Source: Ferruginibacter sp. (GTDB lineage: Bacteria; Bacteroidota; Bacteroidia; Chitinophagales; Chitinophagaceae). From it: DNA of 56,438 nucleotides. The translations under genes were made by a program, and so were the position numbers. Shown piece after piece: positions 24,401-32,466 of the stretch; position 1 is the stretch's first letter; every line of letters begins with the position of its first letter. Below the pieces are notes generated by a model, which made no database searches, was not told the DNA's origin, and worked only from the letters and a program-made list of their open reading frames with translations. The DNA is taken from positions 1-56,438 of the forward strand of contig JABFQZ010000026.1 of the NCBI GenBank assembly GCA_013141435.1, in the 5' to 3' direction.

Positions 24401-24929
24401 CACAGAGTAAACAAAGCTTAAACGCAGCGTTAACAGAGTATTTTATATTCTATAATATTTTTTAATTAATCTTTTTTTTCATTTTTAAAAAGCAGAACAT
24501 TAAAATTAATTAATAGTCCAATTTTATTATTGCTTAATTTAAAATAAGTAAACAGTTGAGCAATATGAATATCATAAAATTCATTTACAGTTTTCAATTC
24601 TACTATTACTTTATTTTCTCTCAACAAATCTATTCTATAACCAATATCTAATCTTATTTCTTCATATACCAGTGGTAATGATTTTTGCGTTTCAACATTT
24701 AAACCTAATTTATTTATTTCTTAAAACAAACAAGCTTCATAACTAGGTTCCAACAATCCTGAACCAAGTGCTGAATGTACTTTAATAACACAACCAATTA
24801 CTAATGCTTTTATTTCATTTTCTTCCATAATCTTTTTAAAAATTTCAATCTGCCTCTACTTTAAATTCTCTCATTCAAGCTAATCTTTCACCTCCATTTC
24901 CTCAGTGTTTAAACACAGTTCACTCTGTG
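24401..24929. repeat. Inverted CACAGAGT ends around the broken GxxExxY gene
   Basis: CACAGAGT (24401-24408) and ACTCTGTG (24922-24929) are inverted and enclose the pseudogene at 24466-24828; further fragments such as GTTTAAACACAG sit just inside the right end. The 559-bp gap 24379-24937 holds only this unit. The ends are consistent with an inserted cassette. Confidence 0.5.
24466..24828 (-). pseudogene. GxxExxY-family protein gene with an internal stop
   Basis: Reading the minus strand from ATG 24828 gives MEENEIKALVIGCVIKVHSA then GSGLLEPSYEACLF, carrying the defining G-x-x-E-x-x-Y motif, then TAA at 24723-24721. The same frame continues with EINKLGLNVETQKSLPLVYE, GYRIDLLRENKVIVELKTV and HIAQLFTYFKLSNNKIGLL to a stop at 24468-24466. 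All 120 codons are in one frame, so a single change of a Tyr-type codon to TAA has broken it. Family function is not firmly established. It sits between two genes of the deoC operon and on the same strand. Confidence 0.85.
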
Positions 24930-24937
24930 GTAAAACC

Positions 24938-26482
24938 CTAAAATTTTACATAAGGCAACAATCCATGCACTCCACCTTCTCTTCCAAATCCGCTTTCTTT
25001 GTAACCACCAAATGGCGATGTAGGGTCAAATTTATTGTAAGTATTTGCCCATATAACTCCTGCTCTCAATTTTGATGTTAGATTAAATATTTTACTTCCT
25101 TTATCTGTCCACACACCAGCACTTAAACCATACGGAATGTTGTTTGCTTTTTCAATTACTTCTTCAATAGTTCTAAAAGTTTGAATGGTTAAAACTGGTC
25201 CAAAAATTTCTTCCTGAACAATTCTATGGCTTTGCGATGTGCCAATAAATAATGTTGGCTTACAAAAAAATCCACTGGTAGGCAAAGAACAATCTGGCTG
25301 AAAAATTTCGGCTCCTTCTTTTTGCCCTATTTTTATATAATGATTTATTTTATCTAATTGTGCTTTACTATTAATAGCACCTATGTCGGAGTTTTTATCC
25401 ATAGGGTCGCCTACTATCAAGGTCTTCATTCTATCTTTTAGTTTTTTTATAACTTTTTCGGCAATATTTTCTTGAATAAATAATCTTGAACCTGCACAAC
25501 ATACATGACCTTGATTAAAGAAAATTCCATTTACAATTCCTTCTACAGCTTGGTCAATTGGAGCATCATCAAAAATTATATTAGCCGCTTTTCCTCCCAA
25601 TTCTAACGTTGCTTTTTTACTAGTGCCTGCTATTGCTTTTTGAATATATTTTCCAACTGGGGTACTACCAGTAAATGCAATTTTATTTACTTGAGAATGA
25701 TTTACCAATGCTGCACCACAGTCGCCAAAACCTGTTACAATATTTACAACCCCATCAGGCAACCCACTTTCTTGTATAATTTCTGCAAGCTTTAAAGCCG
25801 TTAGTGGTGTACTTTCTGCTGGTTTTAGTACAATGGTATTTCCTGTTGCTAACGCTGGTGCAATTTTCCAAGCCGCCATTAGTAATGGAAAGTTCCAAGG
25901 AATAATTTGCCCAGCAACGCCAATTGGTTTTGGGCTACGATTTGGAAAAGCGTATTCTAATTTATCGGCCCAACCAGCATAATAAAAAAAATGATTTGCT
26001 GCTAATGGCACATCAATATCTCTACTTTCTCTTATCGTTTTACCGCCATTCATGGTTTCAATAACAGCAAATTCTCTTGCTCTTTCTTGAATCATTCTTG
26101 CTATTCTATAAATATATTTAGCTCTTTCTTTTGGCTCTGTTTTGCTCCAAGTTTCAAATGCTTTGCTTGCTGCTTTTACAGCTGCATCAATGTCTTTTTC
26201 ATTTCCTTTTGCTACAGATGTTATTTTTTTTGCAGTAGCTGGATTAATAGTATCATAATATTCCTTACTCAATGGCTTTACAAATTTTCCATTAATGAAC
26301 AAATCGTATTGCGATTTTAATTCAATATGATCGCTACTTTCGAGTGCAGGTTCGTAATTATCCCAAGCTACAGAAAAAATTTTTTTTGCTACAGATAACA
26401 CTGGTGATGCTATTTTTTTTATTACTTTATTTTTAGTTGTTGCCATTTTAGTATTGAGATTTTGGTATTGGTTATTAATCAT
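24938..26482 (-). CDS. NAD(P)-dependent aldehyde dehydrogenase
   Basis: A 514-residue cytosolic enzyme that oxidises an aldehyde to its acid. Landmarks are PWNFPLLMAAWKIAPALATG, FTGSTPVGK, ELGGKAANIIFDDA and the catalytic FNQGHVCCAGSR, where the first cysteine (residue 328 from this start) aligns with the family nucleophile; EEIFGPVL and PFGGYKESGFGRE close the fold. The N-terminus has an extra lysine-rich stretch (ATTKNKVIKKIASPVLSVAK) before the fold begins at about residue 55. A second ATG 12 residues in (26446) may be the true start. It follows deoC by 14 bp, so the likely substrate is acetaldehyde from deoxyribose 5-phosphate cleavage. Confidence 0.93.
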   Translation of the reverse strand: MINNQYQNLNTKMATTKNKVIKKIASPVLSVAKKIFSVAWDNYEPALESSDHIELKSQYDLFINGKFVKPLSKEYYDTINPATAKKITSVAKGNEKDIDAAVKAASKAFETWSKTEPKERAKYIYRIARMIQERAREFAVIETMNGGKTIRESRDIDVPLAANHFFYYAGWADKLEYAFPNRSPKPIGVAGQIIPWNFPLLMAAWKIAPALATGNTIVLKPAESTPLTALKLAEIIQESGLPDGVVNIVTGFGDCGAALVNHSQVNKIAFTGSTPVGKYIQKAIAGTSKKATLELGGKAANIIFDDAPIDQAVEGIVNGIFFNQGHVCCAGSRLFIQENIAEKVIKKLKDRMKTLIVGDPMDKNSDIGAINSKAQLDKINHYIKIGQKEGAEIFQPDCSLPTSGFFCKPTLFIGTSQSHRIVQEEIFGPVLTIQTFRTIEEVIEKANNIPYGLSAGVWTDKGSKIFNLTSKLRAGVIWANTYNKFDPTSPFGGYKESGFGREGGVHGLLPYVKF

Positions 26483-26496
26483 TTATCATTCATTCC

Positions 26497-27390
26497 TTAA
26501 TCCTTGCTAATATAATCTCCACTATAATAAACGCCCATTTTTTCTTTGCCTAATTGTAATAAGATATCGTTTGCCAAACTACTTGCGCCAAATCGAAACC
26601 ATTCATTTGTCATCCATTTTTCGCCAAGTGTTTCGTAGAGCATTACTAAATATTGCAATGCTTGTTTTGATGTAGAAATTCCTCCTGCTGGTTTCATACC
26701 AATCATTATTCCTGTTTCGGTATAATAATCTTTTATGGCTTGCAACATCACTAAAGTTACTGGCATAGTAGCAGCAGGTTGTATTTTGCCAGTACTAGTT
26801 TTTATAAAATCGGCACCAGCATAAATTGCAATATCACTAGCTTTACGCACATTATCTAAAGTTGATAATTCGCCAGTTTCCAAAATAACTTTTAACCTAG
26901 CCACACCACAAGCTTCTTTAATTGCAGCTATTTCATCAAATACAAAATTGTAATTTCCTGCTAAAAATTCTCCTCTACTAATTACCATATCTACTTCATG
27001 AGCTCCATTTGTAACAGCTATTTTTACATCCTCTAATTTTATTTTTCTTGACGAATTTCCACTTGGAAAAGCTGTTGCAACAGAAGCTACTTTAACACTA
27101 GAGCCTTCTAACGCTTTTATTGCAGTTTTTACATGATTAGGATAAACACATACGGCAGCAGTTGTCGGCAAGCCTTCAATATCATCTGCTAAGTGCATGG
27201 CTTTGTAGCACATTTGTTTTACTTTGCCTATAGTATCTTTCCCTTCTAATGTAGTAAGGTCTATCATGTTTAAGGCAAGCAACATGCCTTGCGTTTTACT
27301 TTCTTTTTTTATACTTCTTGTATTAAAACGAGCTATTCGTTCTTCTACACCTACCTGATCTATAGTTGGCGAAATCCAAGTTTTATTCAT
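26497..27390 (-). CDS. deoC: Deoxyribose-phosphate aldolase
   Basis: A 297-residue class I aldolase that splits 2-deoxyribose 5-phosphate into acetaldehyde and glyceraldehyde 3-phosphate. The Schiff-base Lys197 is in DFIKTSTGK, the family helices ATAFPSGNSS and EVDMVISRGEFLAGNY are intact, and GMKPAGGISTSKQALQYL carries the second lysine. It is longer than enterobacterial DeoC (about 259) with an N-terminal extension that is usual in the longer subgroup. It is first in a minus-strand operon with the full and short aldehyde dehydrogenases, giving a path from deoxynucleosides to acetate. Confidence 0.95.
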   Translation of the reverse strand: MNKTWISPTIDQVGVEERIARFNTRSIKKESKTQGMLLALNMIDLTTLEGKDTIGKVKQMCYKAMHLADDIEGLPTTAAVCVYPNHVKTAIKALEGSSVKVASVATAFPSGNSSRKIKLEDVKIAVTNGAHEVDMVISRGEFLAGNYNFVFDEIAAIKEACGVARLKVILETGELSTLDNVRKASDIAIYAGADFIKTSTGKIQPAATMPVTLVMLQAIKDYYTETGIMIGMKPAGGISTSKQALQYLVMLYETLGEKWMTNEWFRFGASSLANDILLQLGKEKMGVYYSGDYISKD

Positions 27391-27425
27391 ATCTGCATCA
27401 TTATTATATAAATGTTTCTTATTTC

Positions 27426-27461
27426 ATTTCTAGAAATAGAAATTTTCATATTTCAAAAATA
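27426..27461 (-). promoter_or_regulatory. -7 element and dyad upstream of deoC
   Basis: On the minus strand TATTTTTG (27461-27454) matches TAnnTTTG about 63 bp before the deoC ATG. Downstream of it is the 12-bp palindrome ATTTCTAGAAAT (27426-27437), within a longer imperfect dyad, placed where a repressor of the operon could bind. No -33 element is clear. Confidence 0.42.
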
Positions 27462-27645
27462 AGTTTTATTATTTATTTATGTGAATCTGTGTTTAATATA
27501 AGCCAAAAAACGCTTTACTTTTATTAAGTCATTTTTTAATGTATTATTTACACATAAGTGACTATTTCAAATTTTATGGTTCTAATTTATCACACTTAAA
27601 CTTGTACATCTCAATTTTTATACTAATTTATTAAGTATTTCATTT

Positions 27646-27664
27646 TACATTTGCACAGTCTGTG
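27646..27664 (+). promoter_or_regulatory. -7 element and adjoining dyad upstream of kup
   Basis: TACATTTG (27646-27653) is immediately followed by the dyad CACAGTCTGTG (27654-27664), which would lie at or just after the transcription start, a natural repressor position. The GTG start is 54 bp after the -7 element. The rest of the 317-bp gap 27391-27707 holds only the deoC promoter region and A/T-rich sequence. Confidence 0.45.
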
Positions 27665-27707
27665 ATTTATCATAGCTTATTAAATATTATAATTTAAAAT
27701 TCTTAGT

Positions 27708-29741
27708 GTGTCAAAACATGTAAATAAGGTTTCTGTAGCTGGTATAGTAATTGCATTGGGTATTATATATGGCGATATTGGTACATCACCGTTATATGTA
27801 TTTAGTGAAATTATAAATGGTAAAGTAATAGAAGAACTGTTGATAATTGGCGGACTTTCTTGCATTATTTGGACCCTAACTTTACAAACTACTTTAAAAT
27901 ATGTAATGCTAACTTTAAAAGCCGACAATAAGGGTGAAGGAGGTATTTTTGCATTATATACATTGGTACGAAGACAAAAAAAATGGCTTGTAATACCTGC
28001 AATGATTGGCGGTGCAGCCCTTTTAGCCGATGGAATGATTACTCCACCTATTTCCGTTACATCTGCTATAGAAGGTTTAGATAATATTCAAATTTTTAAA
28101 GGCATTTCTACACAATCAATTGTAATAATAGTTTTGTGTATTTTAGCATTGTTGTTTTTTATGCAACAATTTGGAACAAACTCTATTGGTAAAATGTTTG
28201 GTCCAATAATGATAATTTGGTTTGGAATGTTAGCAGTTTTGGGTTTTATGCATATCGGTGATTATTGGGGTATATTAAAAGCTTTTAATCCATTTTATGC
28301 TATAAAATTATTAACACTTTACCCAAAAGGTTTTTGGATATTAGGAGCAGTATTTTTATGTACTACTGGTGCTGAGGCGCTTTATAGCGACCTTGGCCAT
28401 TGTGGCAGAGCTAATATTAGATTCAGTTGGATAGCAGTAAAACTTTGCTTAATTGTTAATTATTTGGGGCAAGGTGCTTATCTATTAAGTCAGAAAAATG
28501 GAGTTATTTTTGCTACACCTTCATTATTAAAAGAACATGGAGGTGCTTTTGTAAAAGAGTTTCCTGCAGCAATTGAAATGCAAAATCCTTTTTACAGCCT
28601 AATGCCACATTGGTTTTTGTATCCTGGTATTATCATAGCAACACTTGCTGCTATTATTGCAAGTCAAGCCTTAATAAGCGGTTCATTTACTTTAATAAGT
28701 GAAGCTATCCGTTTAAATCTTTGGCCAAGAATGCAAATAAATTACCCATCGGAGGCTAAGGGACAATTATATATACCAGGTATTAATACACTGCTATTTA
28801 TTGGCTGTTGTGGAGTTGTTTTATATTTTAAAACCTCTAGTGCTATGGGAGCTGCTTATGGTTTAGCTATTACATTATGTATGTTATCTACAACAATATT
28901 ATTTGCCAATTTTTTAATATCCAAACGTGTAAGTTCAGTTTTAATATATCTTTTCTTAGTAGTTTTTATAACTATAGAGAGCAGCTTTTTAATAGCAAAT
29001 TTAGAAAAATTTCCGCATGGTGGTTATGTAGCATTAATAGTTGGTGGTTTGCTTTTTGTAGTAATGTATATTTGGTATAGAGCAAGAAAAATTAAAAATA
29101 GATACGTAGAATTTGTACGTGTAGAAGATTATATTCCTAAATTGGAAGAACTAAGCAACGATACTTCGGTAACAAAATATGCTACACACCTTGTGTATTT
29201 AACCAGTGCAGATAACCCAAAAGAAATTGAGCACAAAATATTACACAGCATACTTAGTGGTAAACCAAAACGAGCCGATATTTATTGGTTTGTACATGTA
29301 GATACTCTAGATGATCCATACACTAGCGAATACTCTGTAACACATATTATACCAAATGATATTATCAGGGTTGAGTTTAGATTAGGATTTAGAATTGCGC
29401 CTAAAATTAATTTAATGTTTAAAAGGGTAGTAGAAGATTTGGTAAAAAATAGAGAAGTAAACATAACAAGCAGATATGAAAGCCAGCAAAAAAATAATGT
29501 AGTAGGCGATTTTCAGTTTATTGTAATGGAAAAATTTTTGAGTCAAGATAATGAGTTGCCATTTTTTGAACAACTTGTTATGAAAGGTTATTTTTGGATA
29601 AAAGAATTATCATTATCAGAAGAAAAAGGTTTTGGGCTAGAGCAAAGTAATGTATTAGTTGAAAAATTTCCGCTAGTAGTAGCACCTGTAGGTAAATTAC
29701 AAATGAAAAGAGTTTTTCATAATGAAGAAGAAGGTTATTAG
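27708..29741 (+). CDS. kup: Kup-family potassium uptake transporter
   Basis: A 677-residue inner-membrane K+ symporter of the KUP/HAK/KT family. The family hallmark YGDIGTSPLYVFSEI lies near residue 24, followed by GEGGIFALYTLVRR, LADGMITPPISV and TTGAEALYSDLGHCGR. About twelve helices (to about residue 450) precede a C-terminal cytosolic domain. Start codon is GTG at 27708; no ATG gives the N-terminal hallmark. It is divergent from deoC across a 317-bp gap. Cyclic-di-AMP control, known for some Kup proteins, cannot be judged here. Confidence 0.95.
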   Translation: MSKHVNKVSVAGIVIALGIIYGDIGTSPLYVFSEIINGKVIEELLIIGGLSCIIWTLTLQTTLKYVMLTLKADNKGEGGIFALYTLVRRQKKWLVIPAMIGGAALLADGMITPPISVTSAIEGLDNIQIFKGISTQSIVIIVLCILALLFFMQQFGTNSIGKMFGPIMIIWFGMLAVLGFMHIGDYWGILKAFNPFYAIKLLTLYPKGFWILGAVFLCTTGAEALYSDLGHCGRANIRFSWIAVKLCLIVNYLGQGAYLLSQKNGVIFATPSLLKEHGGAFVKEFPAAIEMQNPFYSLMPHWFLYPGIIIATLAAIIASQALISGSFTLISEAIRLNLWPRMQINYPSEAKGQLYIPGINTLLFIGCCGVVLYFKTSSAMGAAYGLAITLCMLSTTILFANFLISKRVSSVLIYLFLVVFITIESSFLIANLEKFPHGGYVALIVGGLLFVVMYIWYRARKIKNRYVEFVRVEDYIPKLEELSNDTSVTKYATHLVYLTSADNPKEIEHKILHSILSGKPKRADIYWFVHVDTLDDPYTSEYSVTHIIPNDIIRVEFRLGFRIAPKINLMFKRVVEDLVKNREVNITSRYESQQKNNVVGDFQFIVMEKFLSQDNELPFFEQLVMKGYFWIKELSLSEEKGFGLEQSNVLVEKFPLVVAPVGKLQMKRVFHNEEEGY

Positions 29742-29783
29742 TAAAGGATTTGCAAAAACTAATTTTTATAAAATTTATTTTTT

Positions 29784-30572
29784 TTGAATTCTACATTGCT
29801 ATATATAATTATTGGATACGCTCTTGTACTAGGTATTGCTTACCTTATACAAGAGCGTTTTATATTTAAGCCCGAAAAGTTAAAACAAGATTTTGTTTAT
29901 AATTATGATATACCATTTAAAGAATTATTTTTTGATGTAGAACCTGGAGTAAGAATAAATGGTTTACATTTTACAGTACCAAAACCCTTAGGCTTGGTAT
30001 TGTACTTTCATGGCAATACTCGTAGTATAAAAGGTTGGGCAAAATATGCCAAAGATTTTTTAAAATTCAAATACGATGTAGTGCTAGTAGATTACAGAGG
30101 TTTTGGTAAAAGTACAGGCAAACGTAACGAAAACGATATGCTAAAAGATATGCAGTTTGTTTATGATACGCTTACTGTGCAATACGCTGAGCAGCATTTA
30201 ATAGTATATGGTCGTAGCCTTGGTAGTGGCTTTGCTGCTAAAATTGCCAGCGATAATACTCCTCGTTATCTTATTTTAGATTCTCCATATTTTAGTTTTG
30301 CAAAAGCTACCGAAAGGTTTTTGCCAATTATACCCATGAAATATATTTTACGCTACAAACTACGTACCGATAAATGGATAAAGCATGTAAACTGCCACAC
30401 ATATATAATACATGGTACAAAAGATTTTATAATACCCATTAGCAATAGCGAAAAGTTGCAAGCCTTAAATCCAAAAAAAATTACGCTGCTACGTATAGAA
30501 GGTGGTGGACACAATAACCTACCATCGTACCCAATTTACCACAATTTGTTGAGAGATGTATTACAATATTAA
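29784..30572 (+). CDS. Alpha/beta hydrolase, membrane-anchored (copy 1)
   Basis: A 262-residue hydrolase of the ABHD13/17-like bacterial group. An N-terminal membrane helix (LLYIIIGYALVLGIAYLI) is followed by the oxyanion region LYFHGNTRSIKGW, the strand DVVLVDYRGFGKSTG, the nucleophile elbow YGRSLGSG, an Asp in IIHGTKDFIIP and the catalytic-type His in GGGHNNLP. The start is the TTG at 29784, as no ATG lies in a usable place. It is followed 3 bp later by a paralogue, so they are probably coupled. Substrate unknown; lipid, ester or thioester hydrolysis is typical. Confidence 0.88.
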   Translation: MNSTLLYIIIGYALVLGIAYLIQERFIFKPEKLKQDFVYNYDIPFKELFFDVEPGVRINGLHFTVPKPLGLVLYFHGNTRSIKGWAKYAKDFLKFKYDVVLVDYRGFGKSTGKRNENDMLKDMQFVYDTLTVQYAEQHLIVYGRSLGSGFAAKIASDNTPRYLILDSPYFSFAKATERFLPIIPMKYILRYKLRTDKWIKHVNCHTYIIHGTKDFIIPISNSEKLQALNPKKITLLRIEGGGHNNLPSYPIYHNLLRDVLQY

Positions 30573-30575
30573 TTT

Positions 30576-31394
30576 ATGATTTTTAATAAAAAAATAATAT
30601 ATCGTTGGGCAAAAATCACTGCCCTTGTTTATGCAACAATAGGTATTGCATTATATTATTTGCAAGATACTTTTTTGTTTCACCCACAAAAAATTGAAAG
30701 TAATTACAAGTATAAATTTGATTGTAAAACAGAAGAAATAAATATACCATTTACAGAAACTGACACTATTAATATGGTTAAATTTTTTCCTATGGACTCT
30801 TTGCCAAAAGGTGTAGTAATTTATTTTCATGGTAATATGAAAAACATAAATCATTATAAAACTTATGTACAACCATTTATAAAAAATGGCTACGAAGTAT
30901 GGATGCCCGATTACCCAAGTTTTGGAAAAAGTACAGGCACAATAACCGAAAAAAAATTATACGACCAAGCCTTGCAAGTAAAAAAAATGGCAGAAACAAA
31001 ATATGGTTTTGATAGTATTATCATTTTCGGAAAGTCTTTAGGTACAGGTATTGCAGCGTATGTAGCTAGTAATACTGTAAAAGCAAAAATGCTTATTTTA
31101 GAAACTCCATATTATAGTATTCCTTCGTTATTTAGTTGTTATGCATTTATATACCCAACCAATGCAATGACCAATTATAAAATTCCTACTTATCAATATT
31201 TGCAAGATGTGAAATACCCAATAATTATTTTTCATGGTACAAGCGATGGAGTAATTCCTTACAAAAACGCATCAAAATTAAAACCAGTACTAAAACCTAG
31301 TGATAAATTTATTACCATATCAAATGCAACACACCAAAATGTAAATAGTAGTAAAATTTATTTTGATGTAATTGATTCTTTGTTGGTAAAGTAA
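30576..31394 (+). CDS. Alpha/beta hydrolase, membrane-anchored (copy 2)
   Basis: A 272-residue paralogue of the preceding gene with the same plan: N-terminal helix (LVYATIGIALYYLQDTFLF), IYFHGNMKNINHYK, DYPSFGKSTGT, nucleophile elbow FGKSLGTG, HGTSDGVIPYKNA with the acidic residue, and ISNATHQNVN with the His. ATG start, 3 bp after the previous stop. It ends near the convergent S66 peptidase. The 127-bp gap that follows has no terminator or gene that I could see. Confidence 0.88.
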   Translation: MIFNKKIIYRWAKITALVYATIGIALYYLQDTFLFHPQKIESNYKYKFDCKTEEINIPFTETDTINMVKFFPMDSLPKGVVIYFHGNMKNINHYKTYVQPFIKNGYEVWMPDYPSFGKSTGTITEKKLYDQALQVKKMAETKYGFDSIIIFGKSLGTGIAAYVASNTVKAKMLILETPYYSIPSLFSCYAFIYPTNAMTNYKIPTYQYLQDVKYPIIIFHGTSDGVIPYKNASKLKPVLKPSDKFITISNATHQNVNSSKIYFDVIDSLLVK

Positions 31395-31521
31395 TTTTTT
31401 TTGCTCACAGCGAATTATTTTGCACAATGAAGCAACGATAACAAAGAACACAACGGATTTATAATGAAAGCTTTTAACTCATAAAACACTTTTTTTGTAG
31501 TAAAATTAATGTATCAAAATT

Positions 31522-32430
31522 TTAATTTTCTATTAATTCCACTCCACTTTTATTTACAGTCAATGTATATCTCACCCCCACTTTTAATGCCCTGTTTTCG
31601 TTACCATGCCCTACAGGGAAATTATAACAAACTGGGTAATTGTATTCGGCAACAATATCGTTAATAATTTCATAAATAGTTTTACCAAAAGGTTTATCGG
31701 TGTTTTGAATATCGGTAAAATCACCTACTATTAGTGCTGCAAGGTTTTTAAGCTTTCCTGTACGTTTAAGTTGATACATCATTCTATCTACAGCATATAA
31801 TTGTTCGCCAATATCTTCAATAAAAAGTATGGCATTTTTTGTATTTATGCCCGATACTGTGCCAATAGCATTTGCAAGTAAGGCTAAGTTACCACCAATC
31901 AATTTCCCTTTGGCTTCACCAAGTTTATTTAAAGTATATGGCTTTATTTTATAATTACTTTTTTCGCCTTTTAATGCATTTAAAAGTGTAATTACATTTT
32001 CAGGGTTATGAGCATCATTAGCAAAAGCTGCAGCCATAGGCGCATGCAAGGTTGCAATATTATAATTGCTTACAATATGCGAATGTAAAATTGTAATATC
32101 GCTAAAGCCAATAACCCATTTTGGATGTTGTATAAGTTTTGTAAAATTTAATTTATCTATTATTCGCCCAGTACCATAACCGCCTCTACCGCATAAAATT
32201 GCTTTTATATTTTTATTATCTAAAAACGATTGCAATTCTACCATTCGCTCATTATCTGTACCACTAAAATATGTTTTAGATTTGCCACCTACAGTTTTAC
32301 CTACAATAACTTTATAGCCTTGCTTTTTTAGTGTATCCACACAGGTTTTCACTCTTTCTTTTAGCATAAAGCCAGCAGGGCAAGTAATAGCAATAGTATC
32401 GCCTTTTTTAAGATATGGTGGGGTTATCAT
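31522..32430 (-). CDS. S66-family LD-carboxypeptidase (LdcA/MccF type, cytosolic)
   Basis: A 302-residue serine peptidase that removes a terminal D-amino acid from murein tetrapeptides (LdcA) or cleaves peptide-nucleotide antibiotics (MccF). Nucleophile Ser110 is in the WVIGFSDIT motif, the catalytic Glu in FIEDIGEQLYAVDRM and the His in PVGHGNENRALKVG; GRGGYGTGRIID is the family glycine loop. A GTG at 32454 would add 8 residues, but it overlaps the -7 promoter element at 32461-32454, so the ATG at 32430 is the better start. No signal peptide, so it is cytosolic, unlike the second S66 protein at 48130. Confidence 0.92.
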   Translation of the reverse strand: MITPPYLKKGDTIAITCPAGFMLKERVKTCVDTLKKQGYKVIVGKTVGGKSKTYFSGTDNERMVELQSFLDNKNIKAILCGRGGYGTGRIIDKLNFTKLIQHPKWVIGFSDITILHSHIVSNYNIATLHAPMAAAFANDAHNPENVITLLNALKGEKSNYKIKPYTLNKLGEAKGKLIGGNLALLANAIGTVSGINTKNAILFIEDIGEQLYAVDRMMYQLKRTGKLKNLAALIVGDFTDIQNTDKPFGKTIYEIINDIVAEYNYPVCYNFPVGHGNENRALKVGVRYTLTVNKSGVELIEN

Positions 32431-32453
32431 TTTATTTTGTAATTTTATAGGCA

Positions 32454-32461
32454 CAAAGATA
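32454..32461 (-). promoter_or_regulatory. -7 element TATCTTTG of the S66 peptidase gene
   Basis: Exact TAnnTTTG match on the minus strand, 24 bp before the chosen ATG. Its last base overlaps the alternative GTG start, which rules that start out if this promoter is used. It also sits only 6 bp before the divergent plus-strand gene at 32467. Confidence 0.65.
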
Positions 32462-32466
32462 TAGAT

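Noticed and set aside
24379..24937. Insertion sequence
   Set aside because: No transposase frame on either strand; only a GxxExxY remnant and short inverted ends.
32431..32454. GTG start for the S66 gene
   Set aside because: It overlaps the last base of the -7 element, upstream of the expected transcription start.
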